This document shows positions 24,381 through 35,616 of a stretch of DNA of 64,000 bases, piece by piece. The notes under the pieces were generated by a model that searched no databases, was not told the DNA's origin, and saw nothing but the letters and a program-made list of their open reading frames with translations. Both the position numbers and the translations under genes were made by a program. Source of the stretch: Pseudodonghicola flavimaris (GTDB lineage Bacteria > Pseudomonadota > Alphaproteobacteria > Rhodobacterales > Rhodobacteraceae); assembly GCF_030164425.1 (NCBI RefSeq), contig NZ_JASNJD010000008.1, positions 1 through 64,000 on the forward strand, read 5' to 3'. Numbering within the stretch: the first letter of the stretch is position 1; each line of letters begins with the position of its first letter.

Positions 24381-25196
24381 TTACGGCCCCTTGTAGATGA
24401 TCTTGCCATCGGGCCCGACGACTTCGTCCGGGCCGTGAACCTGCGGCTGTGGTCTCTGTTGCACGCGAGGCTGCTGAAACTGTTGCTGCGGGCGTTGTTT
24501 CAGCTGTTGCTGTGGATGTTGTTTCAGCTGCTGTTGCGGATGTTGCTGCAGGTTCTGCCGCGGTTGCTGCTGCATCTGCTGTTGCTGGGGAGCGGGCCGC
24601 TGCTGCTTCTGCAACTGGGGGCGCTGCTGCTGTTGCTGCATCTGCTGTTGAAACCGCGGCTCCTGCGATGGCCGCATCTGCAGGTTCTGTTGGTACTGGG
24701 GTTGCTGGATCGCCGGTTGGCCGGGCCGCGTGGGCTGGCCGGGCATCGGCCGCACCGGTATCTGTCCCGGGATCATCTGTTGCCCGGGTGTCATGTGCTG
24801 CCCGGGCACCATGTGCTGGCCGGGAAGCGGGCGGTTTTGCGGCACCACCACACCGGGATACCGGTGCTGCTGCTCGACCGGCAGCGGCCGCAGGATGATC
24901 GGGCGGCCAGGGGTGTGAATATGCCGGGACGGCGTGGTCATCAGGTAGCTGGCGAACACCCAGAGCAGCGCGCCTTCCGGCGTGCGCACCTGGGCCCAGT
25001 CGCCCAGCCGGTTGATCATCGTCACCCGGGTGCCCGGACGCAGCATCTGATAGGCGACATAGCGGGTGCCGGGGCCACCGCGGGCGTTCAGCGTGACGCC
25101 ATCGCGCACGTAAAGGTAGCTGTCGGCATGGGCGGCGACGGCCCCCAGGGCCAGCGAGGTTGAGAGAAGAAGCGGGGCCAACAGTTTGCGGAACAT
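24381..25196 (-). CDS. Exported SH3-domain protein with Gln/Pro-rich tail
   Basis: The 271-residue protein has a signal peptide (LLAPLLLSTSLALGAVAAHA), a bacterial SH3 domain at about 26-88 (LYVRDGVTLNARGGPGTRYVAY ... GDWAQVRTPEGALLWVFASYL) and a long low-complexity tail of MVPGQHMTPGQ-type and QQQLKQHP-type repeats, ending in DEVVGPDGKIIYKGP. SH3b domains usually bind peptidoglycan or envelope partners. The tail is dominated by Gln, Pro and Arg. The gene is a tandem paralogue of the next one upstream. Confidence 0.8.
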   Translation of the reverse strand: MFRKLLAPLLLSTSLALGAVAAHADSYLYVRDGVTLNARGGPGTRYVAYQMLRPGTRVTMINRLGDWAQVRTPEGALLWVFASYLMTTPSRHIHTPGRPIILRPLPVEQQHRYPGVVVPQNRPLPGQHMVPGQHMTPGQQMIPGQIPVRPMPGQPTRPGQPAIQQPQYQQNLQMRPSQEPRFQQQMQQQQQRPQLQKQQRPAPQQQQMQQQPRQNLQQHPQQQLKQHPQQQLKQRPQQQFQQPRVQQRPQPQVHGPDEVVGPDGKIIYKGP

Positions 25197-25409
25197 GATC
25201 TGTCCTCCTCTGGGCGGGCTGGAGTGCGGGCTCTAGGGCCGGGAGGGGACAGTGTCGACCCCCAAGGCCATCGAACCGCGGGAAATTGCGTTACTTCAGA
25301 GTCTAAGCATTTGTGACGCGGATAAAAACCGCCGCGCCGGCCATCGGCCAACTGTGGCCGACGACAAGGCCGTGCCGTCCCCCTGGGATCGGAGCCGGGG
25401 GACCGCGGG

Positions 25410-25853
25410 TCAGGAGTTCGGCTTGCGCGGGGTCTCCTGCTGCGGCGCGGTCGGGGCGGGCTTTTGCGGCTGCTGTTGCGATTGGGCGGCCTGCGGTTTC
25501 GCCTGCTGTTGCGGCGGCTGCTTCTGCGGCGCCCGCACCTGTTGCTTGACCGGCTGCTGCGGTGCCGGCGCGGTCTTCGATTGCGGGGCCTGATCCATCA
25601 GGTAGCTGGAAAATACCCACAGCAGCAGCCCATCCGCCGTCCGGATCCGGGCCCAGTCGCCCTGCGTCCCGATGACGGTGATCTTGGTTCCCGGCGCCAG
25701 CACCCGTTTCGCGGCATAGCTCGACCCGGGGCCGGACCGGGCGTTCAGGGACACCCCCTCGCGGACATAGCGCAGGCTGTCGGCGCTGGCGGTCCCAGTG
25801 CTGAGGGCGATGGCGACGGCAAGCGTGACGGGGGTGAGGAGAGTGCGGACCAT
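25410..25853 (-). CDS. Exported SH3-domain protein, shorter paralogue
   Basis: The 147-residue protein has a signal peptide (TLAVAIALSTGTASA) and an SH3b domain at about 26-88 (LRYVREGVSLNARSGPGSSYAAK ... GDWARIRTADGLLLWVFSSYL) almost superposable on that of the neighbour, then a Pro/Gln/Ala-rich tail of about 55 residues. The two genes lie head-to-tail 213 bp apart, which points to local duplication followed by divergence of the tails. Function unknown; envelope association is inferred. Confidence 0.8.
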   Translation of the reverse strand: MVRTLLTPVTLAVAIALSTGTASADSLRYVREGVSLNARSGPGSSYAAKRVLAPGTKITVIGTQGDWARIRTADGLLLWVFSSYLMDQAPQSKTAPAPQQPVKQQVRAPQKQPPQQQAKPQAAQSQQQPQKPAPTAPQQETPRKPNS

Positions 25854-26060
25854 GGAACGGTTCCTTCTGCGTGGTTTCGGCGCGATACCTCTCTTTCACG
25901 CGGCAGCGGCGCGGTTCCGTCGCCGGGGGGGCGAGATTTCCTGCGGGTCCGCCCGGAGCGCGGGTGCCAGGGTCCCGGGGCGGAGGTGCATTGTCTGCGC
26001 CCGGCGCCCGGTCTACATGGGGTCTGATACATGTTGGACAGACAAGAGGTTGGCGAGGCG

Positions 26061-27215
26061 ATGGCGACCAAACGCTCTATTTTCGAAGAGGTGGGCGAAG
26101 GCAGCAGCCCGGCGGCTCCGGCAGAGACCGGCGTGATCGACCGTGGCCGGCGCGGCGCGCGCCGGGGCATCCGGGCCTGGCTGGCGATCATCTTCGTGCT
26201 GGTGGTGGCGATGATCGTCGTCGGCGGCCTCACCCGGCTGACCGACAGCGGGCTCAGCATCACCGAATGGCGCCCGGTCACCGGCGCCATCCCGCCCCTG
26301 ACCGAAGTCGAGTGGCAGGCCGAGTTCGACAAATACAAGCAGATCGACCAGTGGCGGATCGAAAACCAGTGGATGCAGCTGAGCGATTTCAAATCGATCT
26401 ACTGGTGGGAATGGAGCCATCGTCAGCTGGGCCGGCTGATCGGCCTGGTCTGGGCGCTGGGGTTCTTCGGGTTCCTGATCGCCCGGCGCATTCCCGCCGG
26501 CTGGACCGGGCGGCTGATCCTGCCCGGGGCACTCGGCGGGCTGCAGGGGGCGATCGGCTGGTGGATGGTGTCCTCCGGCGTTACCCAGGGCGAGGGCATG
26601 ACCTCGGTTGCCTCCTACCGGCTGGCGACGCATCTGGGGCTGGCCTTCGTCATCCTCGGGCTGGTGGCCTGGTACATCTTCCAGCTCGGCCGTGAGGAAC
26701 GCGACCTGATGCAGGCGCGCCGGCTGCGCGAGGCGAAGCTCTTCTCGCTCTCCACCGGCTGGATGCATTTCGCCTTCCTGCAGATCCTGCTGGGGGCGCT
26801 GGTGGCGGGGATCGATGCGGGCCGCTCCTATACCGACTGGCCGCTGATGGGCGGGCAGATCCTGCCGCCCGATCCGTTCCTGTTCGAACCGGCCTGGCGC
26901 AACTTCTTCGAAAACCCGGGACTGGTGCAGTTCATTCACCGGGTCAGCGGCTATCTGCTGTTCCTTTTCGGCATCATGGTCTGGCTGAAGGGGCGCCGGT
27001 CGGCCCATGCCGCCACCCGCTTCGCCTTCAATGCGGCCTTTGCGGCGCTGCTGGTGCAGGTCGGCCTGGGTATCATGACGGTGATCTATGCCGCGCCGCT
27101 GCATGCGGCAATCACCCACCAGCTGGTGGCCGTTTTGGTCTGGGTGCTGATCCTGCGCGCCCGCTTCCTGTCGGCCTATCCCCGGGCGCAATCGGTCAGA
27201 GGAGATGTGAAATGA
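26061..27215 (+). CDS. ctaA: Heme A synthase (COX15/CtaA)
   Basis: CtaA oxidises the methyl group of heme O to a formyl group, giving heme A for aa3-type cytochrome oxidase. I prefer the ATG at 26061, since relatives begin with a KRSIFEEV segment; another ATG at 26031 would add 10 residues. The 384-residue membrane protein has eight helices and the four conserved heme-ligand histidines: WSHRQLGR, ATHLGLAF, QFIHRVSGY and ITHQLVAV. Its stop overlaps the start of the carboxypeptidase gene by 4 bp. Confidence 0.92.
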   Translation: MATKRSIFEEVGEGSSPAAPAETGVIDRGRRGARRGIRAWLAIIFVLVVAMIVVGGLTRLTDSGLSITEWRPVTGAIPPLTEVEWQAEFDKYKQIDQWRIENQWMQLSDFKSIYWWEWSHRQLGRLIGLVWALGFFGFLIARRIPAGWTGRLILPGALGGLQGAIGWWMVSSGVTQGEGMTSVASYRLATHLGLAFVILGLVAWYIFQLGREERDLMQARRLREAKLFSLSTGWMHFAFLQILLGALVAGIDAGRSYTDWPLMGGQILPPDPFLFEPAWRNFFENPGLVQFIHRVSGYLLFLFGIMVWLKGRRSAHAATRFAFNAAFAALLVQVGLGIMTVIYAAPLHAAITHQLVAVLVWVLILRARFLSAYPRAQSVRGDVK

Positions 27216-28681
27216 CCGCTTTCGACGATCTGATGGCCTTCACCCGCGACACCGTCGCGCTGGGAGAAATCGCCGGCCGGATGGGCTGGGATCAGGAAAC
27301 GGTGATGCCGCGCGGCGCCGCGCCGCAGCGGGGGGAGGAGATGGCCGCGATCGAGGCGGTGCTGCATGCCCGCCGCTCCGATCCGCGGGTGGGCGACTGG
27401 CTGGCGACAGCCGTGGCCCCCGATGCCGCCGGCGCCGCCCAGCTGCGCGAAATCCGCCGCAGCTATGAGCGGACGGTGAAGATCCCCGCCGATCTGGCGA
27501 CGCGGCTGGCGCAGGTGACCTCGGTGGCGCAGGGCAAATGGGCGGCGGCGCGGGCAGCCGAGGATATCGCCGCCTTCCTGCCGGTGCTGGAAGAGGTCGT
27601 CGCGCTGAAACGCGAGGAAGGGGCGGCGCTGGCCGCCGGCGGGCCGCTCTATGACGCGATGTTGGAGGATTACGAACCCGGCACCAGCGCGGCGGAGATC
27701 GCGGCGATCTTCGACGCCATGCGTCCACGTCTGGTGGCGCTGCGCGCGGCGATCCTGGAACGGCCGGATCCCGCGGCGCTGAGCGGTTACTATCCGGCCG
27801 AGACCCAGCTGCGGATGACCCACGAACTGGCGACGGTGTTCGGCTACGATCTGTCGCGCGGTCGCATCGACAAGGCGGTGCATCCCTTCAGCTCCGGGTC
27901 GGGCAACGACGTGCGGATTACCACCCGCACCAATGAGGACGACCCGTTCAACTGCATCTATTCGACCATCCACGAGACCGGCCACGCCTGTTACGAGCAG
28001 AACATCGACCAGGCCTATCTGTTGACCGCGCTTGGCCGCGGCGTCTCCATGGGGGTGCACGAGAGCCAGAGCCGGATCTACGAAAACCAGCTGGGCCGCT
28101 CGCGCGCCTTCACCGGCTGGCTGTTCGGGCAGATGACAGAGGCCTATGGCGACATCGGCGTGGGCGACGCGGAGGCCTTCTATGCCGCCGCCAACCGGGT
28201 GCATCCGGGTTATATCCGCACCGAGGCGGACGAGGTGCAGTACAACCTGCATATCATGCTGCGCTTCGATCTGGAGCGTGCGCTGATGGCCGGCGATCTG
28301 CAGGTCGCCGATCTGGAGGCGGCCTGGAACGACCGGTTCCTCAGGGACTTCGGCTACGCGGTCGACAAGCCGTCGAACGGGGTGCTGCAGGATGTGCACT
28401 GGTCGGTGGGGCTGTTCGGCTATTTCCCGACCTATGCGTTGGGGAATGTCTATGCCGGCTGCCTGCATGCGGCGCTGCGCCAGGCGGTACCGGATCTCGA
28501 CACCCAGCTGGCGGCGGGCGACACCGCGGCGGCGACCGGCTGGCTCAGGGACAACCTGCAGCGTCACGGCAGCCTTTATGAACCGCGTGAGATCATCACC
28601 CGCGCCAGCGGGGCCGCCCCGACCGAGGCGCCGCTGATGGATTATCTCGAAGCCAAGTTCGGGGCGCTCTACGGGCTGTGA
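27212..28681 (+). CDS. M32 family metallocarboxypeptidase
   Basis: The 489-residue enzyme belongs to the thermostable carboxypeptidase 1 (M32) family, removing single C-terminal residues from peptides in the cytoplasm. The zinc motif HETGH is at 254-258 in STIHETGHACYEQN, followed by GVSMGVHESQSRIYENQLGRS with the third zinc ligand Glu. TRTNEDDPFNCIYST and HPGYIRTEADEVQYNLHI are family signatures. It is translationally coupled to ctaA by an ATGA overlap, although no functional link is known. Confidence 0.93.
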   Translation: MTAFDDLMAFTRDTVALGEIAGRMGWDQETVMPRGAAPQRGEEMAAIEAVLHARRSDPRVGDWLATAVAPDAAGAAQLREIRRSYERTVKIPADLATRLAQVTSVAQGKWAAARAAEDIAAFLPVLEEVVALKREEGAALAAGGPLYDAMLEDYEPGTSAAEIAAIFDAMRPRLVALRAAILERPDPAALSGYYPAETQLRMTHELATVFGYDLSRGRIDKAVHPFSSGSGNDVRITTRTNEDDPFNCIYSTIHETGHACYEQNIDQAYLLTALGRGVSMGVHESQSRIYENQLGRSRAFTGWLFGQMTEAYGDIGVGDAEAFYAAANRVHPGYIRTEADEVQYNLHIMLRFDLERALMAGDLQVADLEAAWNDRFLRDFGYAVDKPSNGVLQDVHWSVGLFGYFPTYALGNVYAGCLHAALRQAVPDLDTQLAAGDTAAATGWLRDNLQRHGSLYEPREIITRASGAAPTEAPLMDYLEAKFGALYGL

Positions 28682-28720
28682 CCCGCCCCGGCGCTGCCCT
28701 GGCGGGACGGCGCCTGCCGG

Positions 28721-29164
28721 TCAGCGCAGCGGCTTTTCGAAGAAGACCCGGTGAAAGCCGTCCTCTTGCCGGCGGCCGGTCTCGCGGTAGCCCATCTTCG
28801 GGTAGATCGTCAGGTTCGCGACCATCTTCTCATTGGTATAGAGCGCCACGGCCGGCAGCTTCAGTCGTCGCGCCTCCGCCTCGCAAAAGCCGATCAGCGC
28901 CTTGCCGATGCCCTGTCCGGCGGCGCTTGGATCGACGGCGACATTCTCCAGAAACATCTGTCCCGCCCTGGGAAAGAACACGATGAAACCGGTCAACGCG
29001 TCACCGGTCTCTGCCACATGCACCTGTCCGGCGGCGATCTGGGTCGCGAAATCGGCCACCATCGGCGCCGGCTCACGGCCGATCGCGGCGACATAGTGCC
29101 GATAGGCGGCCCGGGCGCAGAGGCGGATGGCGGCTTCGTCTTCGGGGCGGGCAGGGCGAATCAT
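28721..29164 (-). CDS. GNAT family N-acetyltransferase
   Basis: The 147-residue protein is a GCN5-related acetyltransferase. The acetyl-CoA pyrophosphate loop is seen in LENVAVDPSAAGQGIGKALIGFCEAEAR, near residues 77-104, with the Q/GxGxG/A pattern as QGIGKA. The C-terminal strand LYTNEKMVANLTIYPKMGYRETG matches the usual fold. The acceptor substrate is unknown. It lies 65 bp downstream of the kinase-like gene on the same strand. Confidence 0.88.
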   Translation of the reverse strand: MIRPARPEDEAAIRLCARAAYRHYVAAIGREPAPMVADFATQIAAGQVHVAETGDALTGFIVFFPRAGQMFLENVAVDPSAAGQGIGKALIGFCEAEARRLKLPAVALYTNEKMVANLTIYPKMGYRETGRRQEDGFHRVFFEKPLR

Positions 29165-29229
29165 GGCAGGGCTCCTCCGGGGAGGGCCAGAAGATCATGG
29201 CGGTGGGGGTGGCGGAACCGCGACCCGGC

Positions 29230-29937
29230 TCAGCCGTCGCGGAAGAAGGCGAAAAACGGCGAGATCGCCCGGAACTCCCGCTTGTTGCGCAGAAAGACCA
29301 GGAAGGGAGAGAGCATCATCTGCAACCCGCGCAGCCGCAGCGCCCGGCTGCGGGCGCAGGCCCGCGGCCAGACGCCATTGGGGGCTTCGGCGCGATAGGC
29401 CTCGCGGGCGGCGATCACCGCCGGCCCGGCGCCGCCGGTCTCTGAAATCGCGCTGAAGAAGAAGACCATGACATCGCGGGCGCAGGCGTCCAGGCCGGCC
29501 GGTTCCGCCGGGCTGCGTTCCAGATCGATGAAGACCACCTTGCCGTCCTGCCAGCAGATATCCTTCAACGCTGGCCGGCCGTGGCTGTAGCCGGCGCGGT
29601 GAAACCGGCCGAGCGCCCGGGCGGCGTCGATCATCGCGGCGTCGAACACCTCGGGGCGATCCGCAGTCAGGGTCTTCAGCTGGGTCAGGGTGGGGCCGGC
29701 ATCCAGCGTCACCACGTAATCCGGCCCCTCGTCGAGGATTTCCGGGATCGGCAGCCCCTTGCCCTGCAACGCCCGATAGGCCTGCCGTTCGCGGTCGAAG
29801 GCGGCAACGGGATCGCCCTTTTGCAGGCGCATCCGGCCGCTCAGCTGCTCGGGCCGTTTCAGCCAGGCCCGGCGCCCGTCGATCTCCACCGGTTCGACAC
29901 GGGGCAACGGCGGTGTTTCGGGCTCTGTCTTACGCAT
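29230..29937 (-). CDS. Kinase-like protein (LPS-kinase/RIO-type fold)
   Basis: The 235-residue protein from the ATG at 29937 has a minimal kinase-like core: WLKRPEQL with a possible ATP-site Lys, the catalytic-loop-like GYSHGRPALKDICW (H-G-x4-D) and a metal-site-like VVFIDLERSP in place of DFG. This is the pattern of bacterial lipopolysaccharide Kdo/WaaP-type kinases. The C-terminal basic and hydrophobic stretch (MLSPFLVFLRNKREFRAISPF) suggests membrane contact. Related genes are often mis-annotated as phosphatases. Substrate unknown; it is separated from gyrA by a terminator. Confidence 0.6.
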   Translation of the reverse strand: MRKTEPETPPLPRVEPVEIDGRRAWLKRPEQLSGRMRLQKGDPVAAFDRERQAYRALQGKGLPIPEILDEGPDYVVTLDAGPTLTQLKTLTADRPEVFDAAMIDAARALGRFHRAGYSHGRPALKDICWQDGKVVFIDLERSPAEPAGLDACARDVMVFFFSAISETGGAGPAVIAAREAYRAEAPNGVWPRACARSRALRLRGLQMMLSPFLVFLRNKREFRAISPFFAFFRDG

Positions 29938-29966
29938 CACATATCCTGTCGGCGGCTTTGCCAACG

Positions 29967-29993
29967 AAAAGGGGCGGGCCCTGAGACCCGCCC
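29967..29993 (-). terminator. Terminator after gyrA
   Basis: On the minus strand GGGCGGG and CCCGCCC form a 7-bp stem around an eight-base loop and are followed by CTTTT. It lies 27 bp past the gyrA stop and before the kinase-like gene start. Confidence 0.7.
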
Positions 29994-30019
29994 GGTACAC
30001 TTGTTTGCAGCGGGGCAGA

Positions 30020-32764
<2,745 letters not shown>

Positions 32765-32960
32765 AGCTCGTGCCCGTTTCTTGTGCAGGGTCTATATCTT
32801 GTGGGATTACCATAACAGACCCGGCATATAGGGTGCAATGGCCCTTTCCCGAGGAGTTTGGCAGCCGGGCGAGAGGACTGATAACATACTGTTTTTGTTG
32901 AAAACGCGGATTTCTGTCGGATCATGGGGGTGGGAAACAGCGAACAGAGGAGAGCCGCGA

Positions 32961-33242
32961 ATGGCGCAACCCGAAGGGATGACCGAAACCGAACTGATGC
33001 TGAAGGGTTATGGGCTGACCACGGCCGAGTTCTTCTATCACATGCCCGACTATACCCATGTGCTGAACAGTTTCGTCTGGCAGGATTACGACCTGGCCCC
33101 CGATCATCCCAGGTTGTTCCGTTTCGTCGAATTCTGGCAGAAGGAAATCGACGGGCCGCTGCATTCTGTTCGCTTCACCCATCGCCGGATGATCGGCCCC
33201 GGCGAATGGCGCAATGTGGTGGGCGAGCTGCCGCTGCACTGA
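32961..33242 (+). CDS. Usg family protein
   Basis: The 93-residue protein starts at the ATG at 32961 behind AGAGGAGAGCC. It matches the small alphaproteobacterial Usg family through ELMLKGYGLTTAEFFYHMPDY and FVWQDYDLAPDHP, with an HSVRFTH segment after the acidic middle part. The family was named from its position upstream of trpF in other genomes, but no tryptophan gene is near here and the molecular role is not known. It is divergent from gyrA. Confidence 0.88.
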   Translation: MAQPEGMTETELMLKGYGLTTAEFFYHMPDYTHVLNSFVWQDYDLAPDHPRLFRFVEFWQKEIDGPLHSVRFTHRRMIGPGEWRNVVGELPLH

Positions 33243-33424
33243 GGCGCGCGCATCGGTGCCGTTCGGGGCGGGGCGGATCGCAGGAGCGGGGGCGCCGCCC
33301 CCGCACCCCCGGGATATTTGAGCCAGATCGAAGGGGCCCCTAACCGCGGCTTAACCTCCTGCATGCTTGTGTTGCCTCCGGGCGGCCCATAGGGTCGGCG
33401 CAACCAGCAGGAGGGCTTGAGATC

Positions 33425-34486
33425 ATGCGGATTACTTATTCCGGCACGGACCGCGACGACGTGATGTCGGCCACATCGGCCATCCGCGAGAGCCTTTACG
33501 GGCTGGGCGGCGACGATGTGTTCTATTTCTACGGCCCCTCCGGCGTCGATCCGGAATACGATGTGTCCGACCGGTTCTTCGGCGGCAACGGCGCGGACCT
33601 GCTGCAGAACATCACGCTCGGCTTCGACGGAATCGGCGGGCTGGGGCAGCTGGCGCAGCTGAGTTTCGATGGCGGCCGGGGCTATGATACCCTGGCGGTG
33701 ACCGTCGCGGCGGATCTCTCGGTCTATGGCGAGAAGGCGGCGGAGATGGACCTGGGGGAGATCGCGCCGCTGTTGCGATCGGTGGAACACCGGGACTATC
33801 GGATCAACCTGGGCGCGGTGAATGATGCGCTGCGGGAGCTGACCATCACCGGCAGCGCGCTGGACGAGACGGTGACGCTGTCTCAGACCGCATCGCTGTC
33901 GGGGGCGGGGGAGATCACCGTCAGACTGGGCGGCGGTGCCGATGAATTCAATTTCGCCGCGTCGATCTTTGTCGAGACCGCGCTGCTGGTCGATACCGGG
34001 CGCGGCGCCGATCTGGTGCGGATGAACGGCTCTGCCACCAGCTATGCCGATGAGTTCACCGCGGTGATCCGCACCCGCGCCGGCGCCGATACCATTGTGC
34101 TGGAGGGGATGTATTCGGAGAAGCTGAACGCCGGTGCCGGGGATGACCGGATTTTCGTGCTGACCGGCAGTTTCGCCGAGGCGCCGGATGTGATCCGCAC
34201 CGGCACCGGCAAGGATCGCGTCTATCTCGAGCTCGACAGTTATTCCAGCGTGGCGAAAATCACCGATTTCTCCGCCCGCTGGGACCGGATCGTCTTCGAC
34301 GCGGACGAGACCCGCGATACCGGGGTGACCTTCAGTCGCGCGATCTGGACGGCGGCGACGGAGGATGTGCTCTATATGAACAACGCCGCCGGCAAGCTCT
34401 ATTACGGCGATACCGTGCTGGTGGATTTCGGCGGCGAGACGACGCTGAGCGACAAGAATTTCATCACCGACAGCTGGGATCTGTGA
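33425..34486 (+). CDS. RTX-like calcium-binding repeat protein
   Basis: The 353-residue acidic protein begins GTDRDDVMSAT and has Gly/Asp-rich nonapeptide-like units scattered through it: LYGLGGDDVFYFYG, FFGGNGADLLQ, RLGGGADEFNF, DTGRGADLVRMNG, NAGAGDDRIFVLTG and RTGTGKDRVYLE. These are degenerate hemolysin-type (RTX) beta-roll repeats. There is no signal peptide, as expected for type I secretion, and the C-terminus ends in a short DSWDL after an FITDSW segment, compatible with an uncleaved type I signal. No secretion genes are adjacent. Function unknown. Confidence 0.75.
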   Translation: MRITYSGTDRDDVMSATSAIRESLYGLGGDDVFYFYGPSGVDPEYDVSDRFFGGNGADLLQNITLGFDGIGGLGQLAQLSFDGGRGYDTLAVTVAADLSVYGEKAAEMDLGEIAPLLRSVEHRDYRINLGAVNDALRELTITGSALDETVTLSQTASLSGAGEITVRLGGGADEFNFAASIFVETALLVDTGRGADLVRMNGSATSYADEFTAVIRTRAGADTIVLEGMYSEKLNAGAGDDRIFVLTGSFAEAPDVIRTGTGKDRVYLELDSYSSVAKITDFSARWDRIVFDADETRDTGVTFSRAIWTAATEDVLYMNNAAGKLYYGDTVLVDFGGETTLSDKNFITDSWDL

Positions 34487-34504
34487 CGCCGCGGGCGCGC
34501 CGCG

Positions 34505-35455
34505 TCAGACCGAGCAGCTGGCGCCGCCGAGGACGCAGAACTTGGCGCAATGCGGGTGGTTGAGGGCGACGGCGCGCTCCGCCTCGGCGAGAGTCTCGCC
34601 CAGTTCGAACTGCGGGTCGTAGGGGATCAGCGTGCAGGCCAGCACGCTGGGGCGGGCGGCACCGCGGCGCTTGATCACCATCCGTGAGGAGGCGCACATC
34701 ACCTGATCGGGCGATGTGTTCAGGATGTCCCAGCAGGCGGTGGTGATTTCCGGCACCTCGACGCTGAGGTCCATCTCCGGGAAAAGAAGGGTCTGGCCGG
34801 GGTCGGCGGCGTCGATGGCATAGCCGCGGGCGGCGAACAGCGCGGCATAGCCGGCGCGCGCCGTGGCCTCGTCCTCGTGCCAGAGCTGGCGGCCGGCCAC
34901 TGCCATGCGGATGCCGGTCTCGCGCAGCCAGTCCATGCCCTGCACCGCCCGGTCGAAGCTGCCGGCGCCGCGTTCGCTGTCGTGCCGGGGCGCGGCATAG
35001 TGATCGAGGGACACCCGCAGCGTCAGCCGGTCGCCGAAGCGGGCGTTGAGATCGCTGAGCCCGGCCTTCACCCGCGGCCGCATCATCGGCAGCATCGCAT
35101 TGGTCAGGATCAGCACGGCGAAGCCGCGCGACAGGGCGGTCTCGGCCATGGCGATCATCTGCGGGTTCATGAAGGGCTCGCCGCCGGTGAAGGCGATCTC
35201 ATGCACGGGCCAGCCGCGCTCCGCCAGCTGGTCGAGATAGCCGGCGACCTCGGCCGCTGTCAGATAGACCAGCGCGTCGTTGCTGGGGCTGCTTTCGATA
35301 TAGCAATTGGCGCAGGTGATGTTGCAGAGCGTGCCGGTGTTGAACCAGAGCGTTTCCGGATGGCTCAGGGCGACGGTGGCGCGGGGCTGACCGTCGGCGG
35401 TGATCCGCGGATCGCGGAACTTGCCGGTGTTGGCGATCTCTGCGTTGTCTTTCAT
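34505..35455 (-). CDS. Radical SAM protein with cysteine-rich C-terminus
   Basis: The 316-residue protein has the radical SAM cluster motif CNITCANCY (C44, C48, C51) and the SAM-binding GGEP at 91-94, within a partial TIM barrel. Six further cysteines lie near the C-terminus (241, 254, 274, 303, 307, 314), the arrangement of SPASM/Twitch-type auxiliary iron-sulfur domains found in peptide-modifying and anaerobic sulfatase-maturing enzymes. No obvious precursor peptide gene was seen. It is divergent from zwf and convergent with the RTX-like gene, from which it is separated by 18 bp. Confidence 0.85.
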   Translation of the reverse strand: MKDNAEIANTGKFRDPRITADGQPRATVALSHPETLWFNTGTLCNITCANCYIESSPSNDALVYLTAAEVAGYLDQLAERGWPVHEIAFTGGEPFMNPQMIAMAETALSRGFAVLILTNAMLPMMRPRVKAGLSDLNARFGDRLTLRVSLDHYAAPRHDSERGAGSFDRAVQGMDWLRETGIRMAVAGRQLWHEDEATARAGYAALFAARGYAIDAADPGQTLLFPEMDLSVEVPEITTACWDILNTSPDQVMCASSRMVIKRRGAARPSVLACTLIPYDPQFELGETLAEAERAVALNHPHCAKFCVLGGASCSV

Positions 35456-35616
35456 CCTGACATTCCCTTTCGTCAGCGGCAGTTTGATCTAGCCTGAGGG
35501 CACAGGAAAGGTAAAACTGGGTCAAAACACCTGACAGAGATGTGACGTGCTGTCACCCCGGCCCCGGACCGTGCTAGGAAGGGGGTGCCGCAGGACGGAA
35601 CGGCAGGAGGTTCGAC

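Noticed and set aside
23420-24409. Extension of the ThiE-like frame over trmJ
   Set aside because: Complement of the well-supported trmJ gene; the ATG at 23419 gives a normal ThiE length.
24449-25163. Leucine- and alanine-rich plus-strand frames opposite the SH3 protein
   Set aside because: They arise from the complement of CAG/CTG-type glutamine codons and have no start signal.
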